Part shown: positions 31,726-43,577 of the stretch, one piece after another
Numbering within the stretch: position 1 is the stretch's first letter
Layout: each line of letters opens with the position of its first letter
Origin: Liquidambar formosana
Taxonomy: Eukaryota > Streptophyta > Magnoliopsida > Saxifragales > Altingiaceae
Direction of reading: 5' to 3'
NCBI GenBank assembly: GCA_039720395.1
Contig: CM077832.1
Span: 19,935,850 to 19,999,849, forward strand
Length of the DNA stretch: 64,000 nt
Notes under the pieces: generated by a model
Told to the model about the DNA's origin: nothing
The model's input: only the letters and a program-made list of their open reading frames with translations
Databases searched by the model: none
Program-made: the position numbers and the translations under genes

Positions 31726-33640
31726 AAATCAATTCTTTGAATTGATTTTATGTTCAAAAGGGTTGAATATATTTCCCCTGTGCCATGCCAACTCAAGTGA
31801 CAATGTGTTAAGTTACTTTCCTCTTGCACCATGCTTGTTCTATTTTGATAAATTGATCATATATCCTCATTTCAAATCTTGATTTTCCATCCCACTTGGT
31901 TAAATATATTCATCACTTCAATATGTTCTTCCATTTCAAAAGTGTATTCACCCTTTGAATATGCTTCTCAGTTCCAAATCCTCATTATCTATCTTACTTG
32001 GTTAAATATATTCATCACTTGAATATATTTCTCCATTTCAATGGTATGTTCATCACTTGAACATACTTGTCACTCGCTTGGTTAAATATATTCATCGGTT
32101 GAATATATTTCTCCATTTCAATGGTATGTTCATCACTTGAACATACCTGTCACTTACTTGGTTAAATATATTCATCACTTGAATATATTTCTCCATTTCA
32201 ATGGTGTACTCATCACTTGAGTACACTTCTCAGATCATTTGTCAATCACTTGGTTAAGTATATTCATCGCTTGAATATATTTCTCCATTTCAATGGTATG
32301 TTCATCACTTGAACATACTTGTCACTCACTTGGTTAAATATATTCATCACTTGAATATATTTCTCCATTTCAATGGTGTGTTCATCACTTGAACATACTT
32401 GTCACTTACTTGGTTAAACATATTCATCACTTGGATATATTTCTACATTTCAATGGTATGCTCATCACTTGAGTATACTTTTCAGTCTTTGTTAATCACT
32501 TGGTTAAGTATATTCATCGCTTGAATATATTTCTCCATTTCAATGGTATGTTCATCACTTGAACATACTTCTCACTCACTTGGTTAAATATATTCATCAC
32601 TTGAATATATTTCTCCATTTCAATGGTGTGTTCATCACTTGAACATACTTGTCACTTACTTGGTTAAATATATCCATCGCTTGGATATATTTCCCCATTT
32701 CAATGGTATACTCATCACTTGAGTATACTTCTCAGTCTTTGTCAATCACTTGGTTAAGTATATCCATCGCTTGGATATACTTCTCCATTTCAATGGTATG
32801 TTCATCACTTGAACATACTTGTCACTTACTTGGTTAAATATATCCATCGCTTGGATATATTTCTCCATTTCAATGGTGTGTTCATCACTTGAACATACTT
32901 GTCACTTACTTGGTTAAGTATATCCATCACTTGGATATATTTCTCCATTTCAATGGTATACTCATCACTTGAGTATACTTCTCAGTCTTTTTCAATCACT
33001 TGGTTAAGTATATCCATCGTTTGGATATACTTCTCCATTTCAATGGTATGTTCATCACTTGAACATACTTGTCACTTACTTGGTTAAATATATTCATCAC
33101 TTGAATATATTTCTCCATTTCAATGGTGTGTTCATCACTTGAACATGCTTGGCACTTACTTGGTTAAATATATCCATCGCTTGGATATATTTCTCCATTT
33201 CAATGGTATGTTCATCACTTGAACATACTTGTCACTTCCTTGGTTAAATATATTCGTGACCTGAATATATTTCTCCATTTCAATGGTATACTCATCACTT
33301 GAGTATACTTCTCAGTCTCTTTTAATCACTTGGTTAAATATATTCATGACCATAATATATTTCTCCATTTCAAAGGTATGCTCATCACTTGAACATACTT
33401 CTCAGTTCATTTGTCAATCACTTGGTTAAATATATTCGTGACCTGAATATATTTCTCCATTTCAAAAATATACTCATCACTTGAGTATACTTCTCAGATT
33501 TCATTCTCAATCACTTGGTTAAATATATTCGTGGCTAGAATATATTTCTCCATTTCAAAAGTATGTTCATTCGTAGTGGTTTGAATATGCTTTTCTTGTC
33601 AATTCTCAACCCCTAGTGGTTTAAGTATACTCATGACTTG
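31726..33640. repeat. Stem-loop repeat array of Gypsy 2
   Basis: About 20 units of 80 or about 92 bp. Each has two hairpins, usually with loop ATCACTT or ATCGCTT, joined by CTTGGTTAA and CTCCATTTCAATGGT. Stems vary: AAATATATTC/GAATATATTT, AAATATATCC/GGATATATTT, AAGTATATCC/GGATATACTT, GTATGTTC/GAACATAC, GTATACTC/GAGTATAC, GTGTACTC/GAGTACAC. The unit length of 80 is shared with the unrelated-looking Gypsy 1 array. Frames through it are repeat-derived and not genes. Confidence 0.9.
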
Positions 33641-33743
33641 AGTACACTTCCTCATTTAAACCTCAGGTTTTCAACCTCCTATCATTGTTGGTATCAGTGT
33701 GTGATTCCTCCAGGCCTTTTGGCAAAAATGGGTTGTTCTTTAT

Positions 33744-33785
33744 CATTGGTTCACAAGTGTAACTTGTTCGCCAATGAGGGGCTTC
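33744..33785 (+). promoter_or_regulatory. Stem-loop (33744-33776) and polypurine tract of Gypsy 2
   Basis: Outer arms CATTGG and CCAATG, inner arms ACAAGT and ACTTGT, loop GTA, then AGGGGCTTC directly before the LTR TGTCACACC. It is the counterpart of 5380-5421. Confidence 0.8.
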
Positions 33786-34496
33786 TGTCACACCCCATTT
33801 TTGCACCACCTTACGAGGGCTCATCATTTCATGCATGTTTTTGTTTTGTTTTCGAGTCTAGTCACTTGCATTAGGTTTCTAGAGTCACAAGGACAATGGA
33901 TATGAATTTTGGTTCAATTCGGAGTTGATCTTGAGGGATAATAAGAGCTTTTGTGACTTGAGAGGCATAATCGTCTTTTAAGTCCCAAACTTTTCATTTG
34001 ACCTTGAAATGATCTCCAAATTGTCAATTGGAGTTCATATGGATGCATAAGAGGTATTTCTAGTGTCAATTTGATGAATCAATGGCTCGGGATTAAAATG
34101 GCTCAATACAGTTCAAAGTTGGTTAATTGACCTTTCCTTGGGTTAGCTCTAATTGACTCACAATTACCAACCAAATCTTTTCGAATCGACTTTCATTAGT
34201 CATCATTTTACCCCCAAAAGTGTTTTATGAAGTTCAATTTTGATATGGAAAGTGTTTGGTTTGACCCTATGTGCATGCCTATGCTTAGCAAAGGTAGAAC
34301 ATAGTGGTTAACCGCCTTGTTCAAACCTAACCATGCCCCCATGGTTAGTGGTTTTCACCCTAAAATGTTCAAAAACATATTCCTCATCGAAACACGGTCG
34401 TTTTGGCTTTTGTTTCATCAAAATCGGAGTTCATTTGGCCCCTGAAACACTTCTAGAAGCATTAAGAATCAAAATAGGAGAAAAATCCGAAGTGGG

Positions 34497-34576
34497 CTCG
34501 GGTGACCACCCAACCCCGGGCGGCTAGCCGCCTGGGCCCAGGTGGCTAGCCGCCCAGGCCCTGGTGGTCACCCGAG
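34497..34576. repeat. 80-bp palindrome, Gypsy 2 LTR
   Basis: Outer CTCGGGTGACCACC and GGTGGTCACCCGAG are retained, centre GGGCCC at 34536/34537. It lies 198 bp upstream of the TATA box, a spacing close to that in Gypsy 1. Confidence 0.92.
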
Positions 34577-34773
34577 AGCACTTTCCTAATTGCTCTATGT
34601 TTCCTTGCTGAAGTAGATTCCTCCCTATTTTGACGTACAAGGGCTCTTTTGGACGGGTTTCCTTCTAATTTTTGGTAACTCTTGAGTTACTTAAGCCCCA
34701 AGGGGGTCTCTAATAGCCCTTGGATTAATTTTTAGGGTTTTAATCCCAACCATTAGTTAATCCTAATTGAACT

Positions 34774-34781
34774 CTATAAAT
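34774..34781 (+). promoter_or_regulatory. TATA box of Gypsy 2 LTR
   Basis: TATAAATA in CTCTATAAATACCCCC, the same context as the Gypsy 1 LTR TATA box. Confidence 0.7.
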
Positions 34782-36520
34782 ACCCCCTATGCTTCAGCAC
34801 AAGGGGAGCCACTTTATGCCTAAAAACCTAAGTGTTAGAGAGGGAATAAGAGAGAGAGACTTGAAGGAGAGCTGGAGTTCTTGCTGTAGCCTTGGAGAAT
34901 ATTGGTTCAAGTCATCCATAAGAGGAAGAGAGAGTCTCTACAGCAGCAAGGAAGCCTCTTCCTAAGGTATGCCCTACTCCTTCTTATGCTGAATATGGGT
35001 TTTCATATAGGATAAGCCTATTGCATGTTAAAGGTAGCTTTTTTTATCATGTATTAACACTCTAGCTAGTTAATATACATGGAATATCTACTGTTTATCA
35101 TAATTTTAGCATGCTTTAGGGCTGTCCTTTAGGTTCTTAAGCATAGGTGTGATTCTTGTGCTCCTGTTGTCCTTATGCTAGGATTAGTGTTATTGCATGT
35201 TAGCCTTAGGGTTCTTATCATGTTTTATTGTTTTAGTTAATTAATATGCATGATTTAGGTTCTGTTTAGGTTTATTTTAGTATGTGTGAAGTTGGTTTTG
35301 TGTGTTTTTAAGCATATTTGTGAGTTTAGGGTTTTAGAGTCCTTGTTTTGTGTTAGTTTTTATACAGCATGTTAAAGTAGGTCTTTTCATTAGTTTTTCT
35401 TCATGTTTGCTGTGTATGTTTCACATATGGAGTAAATATGATATTTTTGCATGCATGTTGGTATGTTCTAGGGTTTTTATGCATGATATAGTTCTAGGAT
35501 TGTGTTAAGGCTTATGAAAGTTTGCTGTTTTTGCTGTTAGCATGCTTAGTAGATGATTTTAAGCCATAATACTATTCTGTCCAGATTTGCATATTAGTGT
35601 TTTTGCATGGTTTTGAGCACGTGTAAGGGTGCAAATAGGTGTGGTATTTGTCCTATGGCAAATAGGGCTGCCAATGCTTGAAATGGCTAATGCTTGGAGC
35701 AATTGTGCTCAGGTAAGTGGGTGTGAAGGTGCCCCAATTCACCTCTCTCCCTTAACTCTTTCCCTTCTCCCTCTCTAGGGTTAATTTTTAATACAAGTCT
35801 ATGGTTTAAATCTAGGGTTTCCTTAACCAACAAAATTCTGTTTTTATCAAGGTTTCCATTTTGTGGAATTTTCCTAATTTCAAACTTGGTTTATCTATCA
35901 TATTCAACTCTTTTTCAAATAAGGAAACCTAGGGTTTTTACCATAGGTTTATATTAAGTCTTAACCCTAGTTCTAATCGAACTACGTGGACTTTGATCCA
36001 TGTATTTCGTTGCATAGTATGTAAGCGCTCTTCGTGAGGCTCAGGTCCGTTCTAGGATCCAAGCATCCTAGGCTTCTTTTTGTTTTGTTTTGTTTTTCTT
36101 TATTTTCTGTTTTTTTATGTGTTTATTATGCATGGATGGATGAATGAAATATATGATATGCATGCAATCCTTGTGATGATATACTTGCTGATTTTTGTAT
36201 GGAAAAGATCTTGATTTAGCCCAAATGAACTGAGAGACCGAAAAGGTGACATGGGTGCCTATAGGCTTTGCCTAGAACCTTCCCATGTCATAACTTAGCC
36301 TCCGAATCCCCGATTTCTTTGGTTTCCAAAAGACTGTTTTTGCCTTTCCTTTTTAAACATGGAGTCATTCAAATTGTTTTCCTAAAATAAACTACTTTTA
36401 GGGTTTTCCTTGTTTCCTTTAAAAAATAAGGTGGCGACTCCTTTTTCTTTTTCAAACTTAACCCAATCCTTCTTTAATCTTTTCGTCAATCCCTCGTGGG
36501 CCCAATTTTTGGGGTTCATA

Positions 36521-36899
36521 AGAGGTAATGGTCTAGTTTGTTTTTTAAGGAACAAATTTTATAGTGTTGGAATATTTCTCGCACCCCAATGGCTATCCCT
36601 AAAATTTGGTTAAGAGCATGGACACCCGAGACAATCCTAAAGGAGTTTAGCCCTAGTTGGGTTGGAACGAGGTTACAGTAAAGAAGAAATTCAATAAGAA
36701 GGTCAGAAAAGGAGACGCGAACTCTGCCTTCCATGAATGCAGCAACGGGAACGGGAAGGCCATTCTTAGAATCTGACCGATAAATGTCCTCATCAGGCTT
36801 AGCGAACTGAAAGCTGAACTTCCCATCCTCGAAGCCATACAAGGCCTTAAATTCTGCTAGCCTTGCAGGATTGTCCTTAATATCGTAAAAAGACGACAT
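36521..36899 (-). pseudogene. Fragment of a putative gypsy-type transposon-domain protein
   Basis: From Met at 36899 the frame reads about 125 residues before it meets the Gypsy 2 LTR. The segment with P-V-A-A-F-M-E-G-R-V-R-V, then a hydrophobic stretch, then Q-L-G-L-N-S-F-R-I resembles the N-terminal domain annotated as putative plant transposon protein (PF04195-like). I judge this from memory and with modest certainty. The sequence before the Met is CTTGGCAG, a possible splice acceptor. It is probably a remnant of an older element that Gypsy 2 entered. Nothing else is recognisable up to 37083. Confidence 0.45.
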
Positions 36900-37083
36900 C
36901 TGCCAAGTGTGAAATGGGGAAGGTTAAATTTTAAGATCAACTATTTTTCCTCACACGCCCCGACCTGAGTCTCCAGAACAATGTTCTAATAGGAATGTTT
37001 GCCTTGACAAACTCAAAAATTGTTCTAAGTGTCAGCTCGGGAGTCACTTAGCTTGGTGTTGGGAAAAGTCAAAATAAGGAGAA

Positions 37084-40000
37084 TGTGAACCACGGGTTTC
37101 GATCCGAGAGGAGGAAGGAAGAACCCTTCTTTTAAAAAAAAACTTGTAGAAATTTAAATTAATAAAAATCTGGTTTTTAAAAGGTCCACAAAAACATAAT
37201 AAACAAGGAGTCGCCACCTCATTTTTAGGAAAAGAGGAAAACCATAAAAACAGTTTTTAAAAGAAAACCTTTGAAAACAAACCACATGACTCCAGTCAAG
37301 GAAAAGCAGGTCTAATCAAAATAAGAGAGGATTCGGAGACTAAGTTACAATGTGGGAACGTTCTAGGAAACATCCTATAGGCACCCACATTGCCCCAAAA
37401 TGGGTCATTGAATTTATTTGGGCTATTTCAATCACTTCCTAATTAGTCACCGTGCATATGCAAAGAATCATCCATAAATAATCCACATTCATCCATGAAC
37501 ATCTATAAAGCAATAATATCCATAAAGCATGTAAACTGTGATAACGTAAACACTTGCCACCCTAATAATCAATTGATTAGTGTGATTATTATTATTATTG
37601 TTGTTGTCATAATTATAATTATTATTAATCACCAAAGCTTTAGGATATATATATAACAAAAATTACTAACTTATTATATTAATAGGATTAATGATGTAAT
37701 TAATCCTCAAGATGAGGACATTGCTTACATGGGAGGGGATAGGTGGATAAATTTTATGAATTGCTGAAAAATCAAAGCAGAACAAAACAAAACAAAACAA
37801 AACAAAACCAACAAATCAGCCACGTTTGCTTGGAGAAAAAGAAAATAGATTACTTGGGGACAAAGGGATAGAGAAGAATCTTCATAAATTAATGAGGGGA
37901 GACTTCCTTTGACTTGAGGGGGTATAAAAGGGCTAATTTTCAGCTCATTTTCGTGCTATTTTGGGCTGCTAAGAGAGTGTAACAAAAGAGAGAAATAGAG
38001 AGAAAGAAAGAAGGAGAAAGAAGGGAGCTCAAACCAAGAAAGTTTCAAAGCATTTTTCTACAAACCTGAGGTGAGATTTTTTCATCTTTGAATGATATAG
38101 GATAGGTTCTAAAAGTTTCATAAGGATTGGTTGATGTTTGGATAATTTTTGGAGCTTCAAAGAAGCAACAATGGCTTCCCTCATACTTTGTTTGATTGGT
38201 TCTCTATGCACAGTAAATGAAACTTTATGAAATTTTTACCATAGTTTTATGATACTATAGAGAAGTTTCTGTATAAATATTAGGCTTTAATACCTTGTAG
38301 GTTGTGAGAAATAAATTGGACAACCTGAAACACAGATATGAAAATCTGTATGAATTTGTAACTTGTTTTATTTTTCTGATATTTTTATAAGATTCTACAT
38401 GAACAACTAAGTAAAATGGGCTTTTGAATCATTGGAAAAGGTTGAGAAATGAATTAGTTATGAATTTTCAAAGTTTTGATTAAATGTGAGAAAATTTTCA
38501 GACAGCAGCTGGTTTTGTAGTTGCACGGGGAAGAAGATGTGCAAGTTGGTTAGGTGTGGTAGGGTGTACCATAGGCCACGTGGACCTTAGTGTAATTGGC
38601 CATGTGGGGCCCTCCTTAGGAGCTAAAAATATTTTTAAAAATCATATAAAAATACTAGAAACCTATATTTACAATTTTGTAACCATTTGATTGTGATAAC
38701 ATGGGTTTCAAAAATTAGGATATTATAACCCTTTTATGTAGTTTGTTTTCAAACTTTGACTACCTTAAACAAAGTGTATTGAATTCCGATTAAGTTACCA
38801 TTTGAAACATTGGATCCATATCAACAAAATCTATATAAGGATATTGTGAGGCAAAATGAATATTTTTATTTTGAGCATTATTTTATTCACTTGTAAAATG
38901 ACTATTATACCCCTACGTACTAAAAATAGCTCAAATGGATTCCAAATTGAGTTCTGTTTGAATCTATGAGATATTAGTGAGAAGTAAAACACTTTAGGGA
39001 CTTTTATTAACATTTCTATGATGTCATCATAGTCCTCATAATTCTTGTATTTGCAATATAGCCTCTAAGTTTATGAAAATTTCAAATTATCCCAAATTGA
39101 ATATTTGGCATTAAGATTTATGTTGAGTAGTTTGATTAAGATTGTTAATGGTGGTAGAGCATAATATGAATAATAATTCATATTCATAATTGGATATTGA
39201 AATATTATTGAGATTAATTAGTGTACGTGCATGATATTAGCATCCATATATTGAGCGATATGATTATCAATGCGTGTACAAACATGTATCAAGTTATTCA
39301 GTGATCTATTTATGTGAAGTTGAATGCTTATACTTGTGATTGAGATTAAGATGTTGAGATGAGAAACAAGTATGTATAAATCTATTTTGTGACATGTTTA
39401 TGTGAAGTTGCTTATACTTGTAACTAAGATTGAAATGTTGAGATGTTGAGATGAGACAACCGGGTTGAGAAAGCCCTGCAGTTAATGCACTAATATGCTA
39501 CTCCATTTTTTAGGGCAAGAGGCTAGTGGGGTAGCATACACACATAATGAGAGGTGTGTGCTGTGGTCGTAGATAGTATATCCTGTATGAGCAGACAAGT
39601 ATGCAATGATTGTTTTTTTGCAGGTTGCAGCAGGCAACAGAGGCACAGGTATGTGCAAATTTTATATGCTTGAGTGGCATAACTTTTGAGAAGTGCTATT
39701 AATATCATTGTAGTATGAGATATTACAAAGATGTTGTTACATGTAAGATGAGTTGTTAAATAATAATGTTAACCATAGATGTTGTTACATGTAAGATGAG
39801 TTGTTGTATACAAATTTTATATGCTTGAGTGGCATAAATTTTGAGTAGTGCTATTAACATCATTGCAGTATGAGATGTTACAGAGATGTTGTTAAATGTA
39901 CGATGAGCTGTTGTATACTAATGTTAAGCATCCATGGATGGATTATCTCACTGAGCCGTGGTTTGCTCACTCTTTTATTAAAAATTATTTTTCAGGATTT

Positions 40001-42101
40001 GGGAATTTGTGAGCTATTGAGAAGACATGAATAGAGGAGCATATTTTCTTGATTCGATAGTTGTTTAGTTTTGATAAGTTGACATATATGATGTAATATC
40101 AAACAATGATGCTTTGTAATAATTATAATTTGGTATATGAGGTAATAAAGAAATTAATATTTAAGTGAAGTAATATTTGTCAACATGGTGTCTCTTGGAG
40201 AATGAATAGATAAGGTTTTGAGCTATCACTACCTCACTAGGCTTAAGCAAGGTTATTTTTGGGGCGTGACATAAACATCCATGAATAGGTATGAGAGATA
40301 TGGAAAGCAGGCAAGAGAAGGAGAGAATGAGCAAACAAATTCATCCTATCCACTAGCAGATATATGATGGATAAATGAATAAGCAAACAAATCCATCCTA
40401 TCCACTAACAAATATGTGATGGATAAATGAGCAAGCATGGGTCCATCCTACTCCACTAGCATATATGTGATGGACAAATGGGTAGAAAGAAAGAAGAAAA
40501 AAAAGAAAGAAAAAGAAAACCTAGGATACTTAGTATCCTAGGGCGGACTTGAATATCAAATGAGCGCCTACGTACCTTACATGCAAAGATGTAAGGATCA
40601 AAGTCCATGTAGTTCGATTGAGAAGGGGTTATTCCCTTTACAATGAACTGTAAACCCTAAGTTTCCATTAAAAGAAAAGAAAAGTTTTAAAAGAAGAAGG
40701 ATTTCCAAAGAAGGAATTTGAGAAAAGATAGAATTTGAAAAGAGATAGAACTCTTATCCAAAAAAGAAGTTTGAGAAAAGTAGAATTCTAAAAGAAATAG
40801 AACTCTAAGTAAAACAGAATTTTAAAAGAGTTGGAAACTTAGGACTTCTAATCCAAAGTAAAGACAATAACCCAAGGGGGGAGAAGAGAACAAATCAAAA
40901 CAAACTTACCATGAACCACTTACCATATGCAAATTATCCTGAAACATCGAGAAAACATCAATTAATCACCCTATGTAGTCTATAGGTTAATTATTAAGCT
41001 CAAATCAACCATATTCACGCTCAAATAATCATTAGGAGACCTAATTCAAATCTGGACAGAATACTAAATATCCATATAATGACCTAAAACTCATGCAAAT
41101 AACAAGAATCAAAAGAAAAACACAAACCTAACATGCTCCTATATGCTCCTATATGATCTAAACATCCTAACATGTACAAAACTATCAAAAACATGCTAAA
41201 TATGAACTATCATGATGAAAATATCCTATGACAATCCTAAACATGAAAAGAAAATCTAACATGATGCCTTAGGTAAGTACTTTACATAAGAATGTGAAAT
41301 AATCATCCTTACGACGAGCTTTCTTAAGTAAAACTATCCGGAGATTATTTTACGTAGAAATCACTCCGCATGAATGGTTTCTTCACATATCCTATGTAAA
41401 ATATATACCTAAGAATGCAAAGAAACTCACAGCGCACTTAAACACACTCTAGAAAGCACCCATGCACAACCTCACCCTCTAAGGATGATAATTATCCTCA
41501 AAAAGAATAATCATCCATACACCTATGAAGATGAGGCTTACACAGCAAGTGTCCTATACAAAAGATGCTTAAAATCATGCATATAATTGAATCATGAAGA
41601 GAAAACGGCCTAAACACATCAATTGATTTTTTATGCAAAACATACCTCTATCCTTAAGAGAGAAACTATCCTACCAGCAAACAATTCGCAATCCTAATCC
41701 ACTAACATACATTCTCATCATATTTGAATCATATACACTCTAAAATATAGAGTATATATGATTCCTAATTCAATACTAAGCCATAACTATGTAGAGAATG
41801 GAGTAGAAGAAGAAGGAATCGTAAAAGGACGTGAAGAAAACTTACAACAAAGCAAAGGTCTTCGTTGCATTCTTCCTTCTCTTTAGCTTGGTTCCCTTCT
41901 AGTTCTCCTTTGAAATTGCAGTAGAAATCCTCCTCTAAGTAATATGGGTGTGTGTAAACTCGTGGTCCCTCTCTCTCTTATGAATATGAAGTGTCAAATA
42001 AGCCAAAAGTCCAACCAAAGTCCCCTATGCTGATGAATGAGCCTCTATTTATAACCAACCAACCATATGAACCAATGGTTGAGATTAATTCACCATAAAA
42101 T
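37084..42101 (-). mobile_element. Gypsy 3 LTR, split by a solo LTR and by Copia 2
   Basis: TGTGAACCACGGG at 37084 and the following GGAGTCGCCACC and GATTCGGAG-ACTAAGTTAC match the end of the Gypsy 1 LTR in minus orientation. The LTR resumes at 40277 with CCTAGGATACTTAGTATCC and GCGCCTACGTACC. It reaches a minus-strand TATA-like sequence near 42045 before Copia 2 enters at 42102. The upstream flank lacks a primer site, so this is a 3' or solo LTR. The stretch 40560-42040 is non-coding LTR. Confidence 0.8.
37537..40271 (+). mobile_element. Solo LTR, chromovirus (Tekay/Del)-like
   Basis: 2735 bp from TGTGATAACG to GGGGCGTGACA, flanked by TAAAC at 37532-37536 and 40272-40276. TATAAAAG near 37923 sets the orientation. 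The end GGGGCGTGACA and the internal CACTGAGCCGTGGTTTGCTC are typical, as I recall, of plant chromovirus LTRs. No coding region. Confidence 0.85.
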
Positions 42102-43376
42102 TGTTAGGATTATGCCCTAGAGCCAATCATAGAGATGATTGTTTGGGGATTAGGAACAATCAATTGATTTCATTTATATATGTCACATTTATTATTGATT
42201 TAATAAAATGGCTTATACTATTATGTTTATATGCATCATTTATATTTACATAATATGTCCATAGAGTTAGAGTTGAGAATATGAAATTACAAAGGGTTGT
42301 AATTTTGAGACTCTAAATATATCTCTGTACTAAACTCCTAAATCATTCCTAGTTGAAGGTTCACTATGATGGACAGTAATGAACCATAGGACTAGCACTT
42401 GTTAGGTTGACTCGATAGCAGGATAGCTAGTCTCAAGGTATTTGTGTGGAGACACTATAACCAACAAATGGGTGCCTATTATAAGAATAGGTACACTGAA
42501 TGTGACCAAAGATATGAGATAAACTGAATGGAGTTTTAACCTGCCTGTCTATATGTTTTTCATTGTTATAGTAGTACAAGTAATCCTTAGACCTGAGACA
42601 CCATGGTTGTCTTATGCATATAGCTTTAGAAGTTTGATAACACTAAGTACAGATCCTATTCAAGGGTCTGTAGGGGTGTTCATTGGCCCTACTGCTATGT
42701 GTGTGAAGGCATGTGAGTGATCAACAAGGAATCCATCACTCTCAGGAAAAAGGGAGTGAATGTCTCATATAGCATTCATTGAATATAACTCATTAAATCC
42801 ATGGGCCCATGGTAGAATAAATATGGAAAGGAGTTTCCATAAGTTCATCATTGAGTTGATATTAATGAATGAGTATAAAGTAATTGAACTAGGGACTTGA
42901 CAGACTTCCATGTCCTATTAGTTCAATTGGAGACATTGTGTTGATGGAAGGATGGAATTGTAACCTATAAACTACAACAGAAGGGTTCTTTGTAAATGAC
43001 TATTCACCTCATTAAGGACCACACCATGAGCCATATGCTAGGTGTTACTCATGGTTAGTAGAAGCCCTAATTAATATAAATGAGTTATAATCAATTAGGA
43101 AATTGGAAGGAGTTCCAATTAGACCCTTAATGGAAAGAGTTCCATTGTGCACACCTCGTGCTATCCCTACTACTTGATGATGTGAACCCAATGGGTCACA
43201 CACTGATCATGCTAAGAGAGCTTGATTGTCTTTGAGAGAAAGGGTATAAGTGATTAAAGAAAAGTTCTTTAAGGGGCTAATTTGTATTTGATGCAAACTA
43301 GTGGGCCAATTGTGTAATTAAAAGTAATTACACAAATTCCACTAGGGTTAGGAATCCCCCTATGGCCGGCCCTATT

Positions 43377-43398
43377 AATGGGCTATATAATGCCCATT
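43377..43398. promoter_or_regulatory. TATA box inside an inverted repeat (Copia 2 LTR)
   Basis: Arms AATGGGC and GCCCATT enclose TATATAAT. Copia 3 has the TATA box in an inverted repeat of different sequence at 55503-55526. Confidence 0.7.
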
Positions 43399-43577
43399 AT
43401 ATGGGGATCACATAAGGACAATTCATTCTCTCATGGGCTGGCTGGAAAAATTACAGCTCTCCCTCTCTCTCTCTCCCTCTTCTCCACCTCTAGCAACCAT
43501 AAGGAAGAAGAAGGAAAGGATAACAAGCTCTAGCTAGGTGTGGATACCGTTGGAGGCAGCACACTTGGGTTGCTCAT

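Larger units (their letters stand above)
30180..36520 (+). mobile_element. Gypsy 2: 3' part of a Tat-like element
   Basis: Reads in the opposite direction to Gypsy 1 and shows the same order: interrupted antisense PMD gene, palindrome, stem-loop array, PPT-side stem-loop, polypurine tract, LTR. The left part, including gag and pol, lies beyond Copia 1 and outside the window. It has diverged strongly from Gypsy 1 and is much older. Confidence 0.88.
33786..36520 (+). repeat. Gypsy 2 3' LTR
   Basis: TGTCACACCCC to GGGGTTCATA (the terminal CA has mutated), 2735 bp. It contains the palindrome at 34497-34576, TATAAATA at 34774-34781, and CTCTTCGTGAGG near 36030 as in Gypsy 1. Open frames inside are not conserved. 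Confidence 0.88.

Noticed and set aside
32649..33087. Two similar 62-residue frames that look like a duplicated small membrane protein
   Set aside because: They are the same DNA repeat translated twice and depend on hairpin repeats, without a promoter or conserved start.
31870..33640. CRISPR array or centromeric satellite
   Set aside because: Repeats are contiguous without unique spacers, there is no cas gene, and the array ends exactly at the gypsy polypurine tract, so it belongs to the element.
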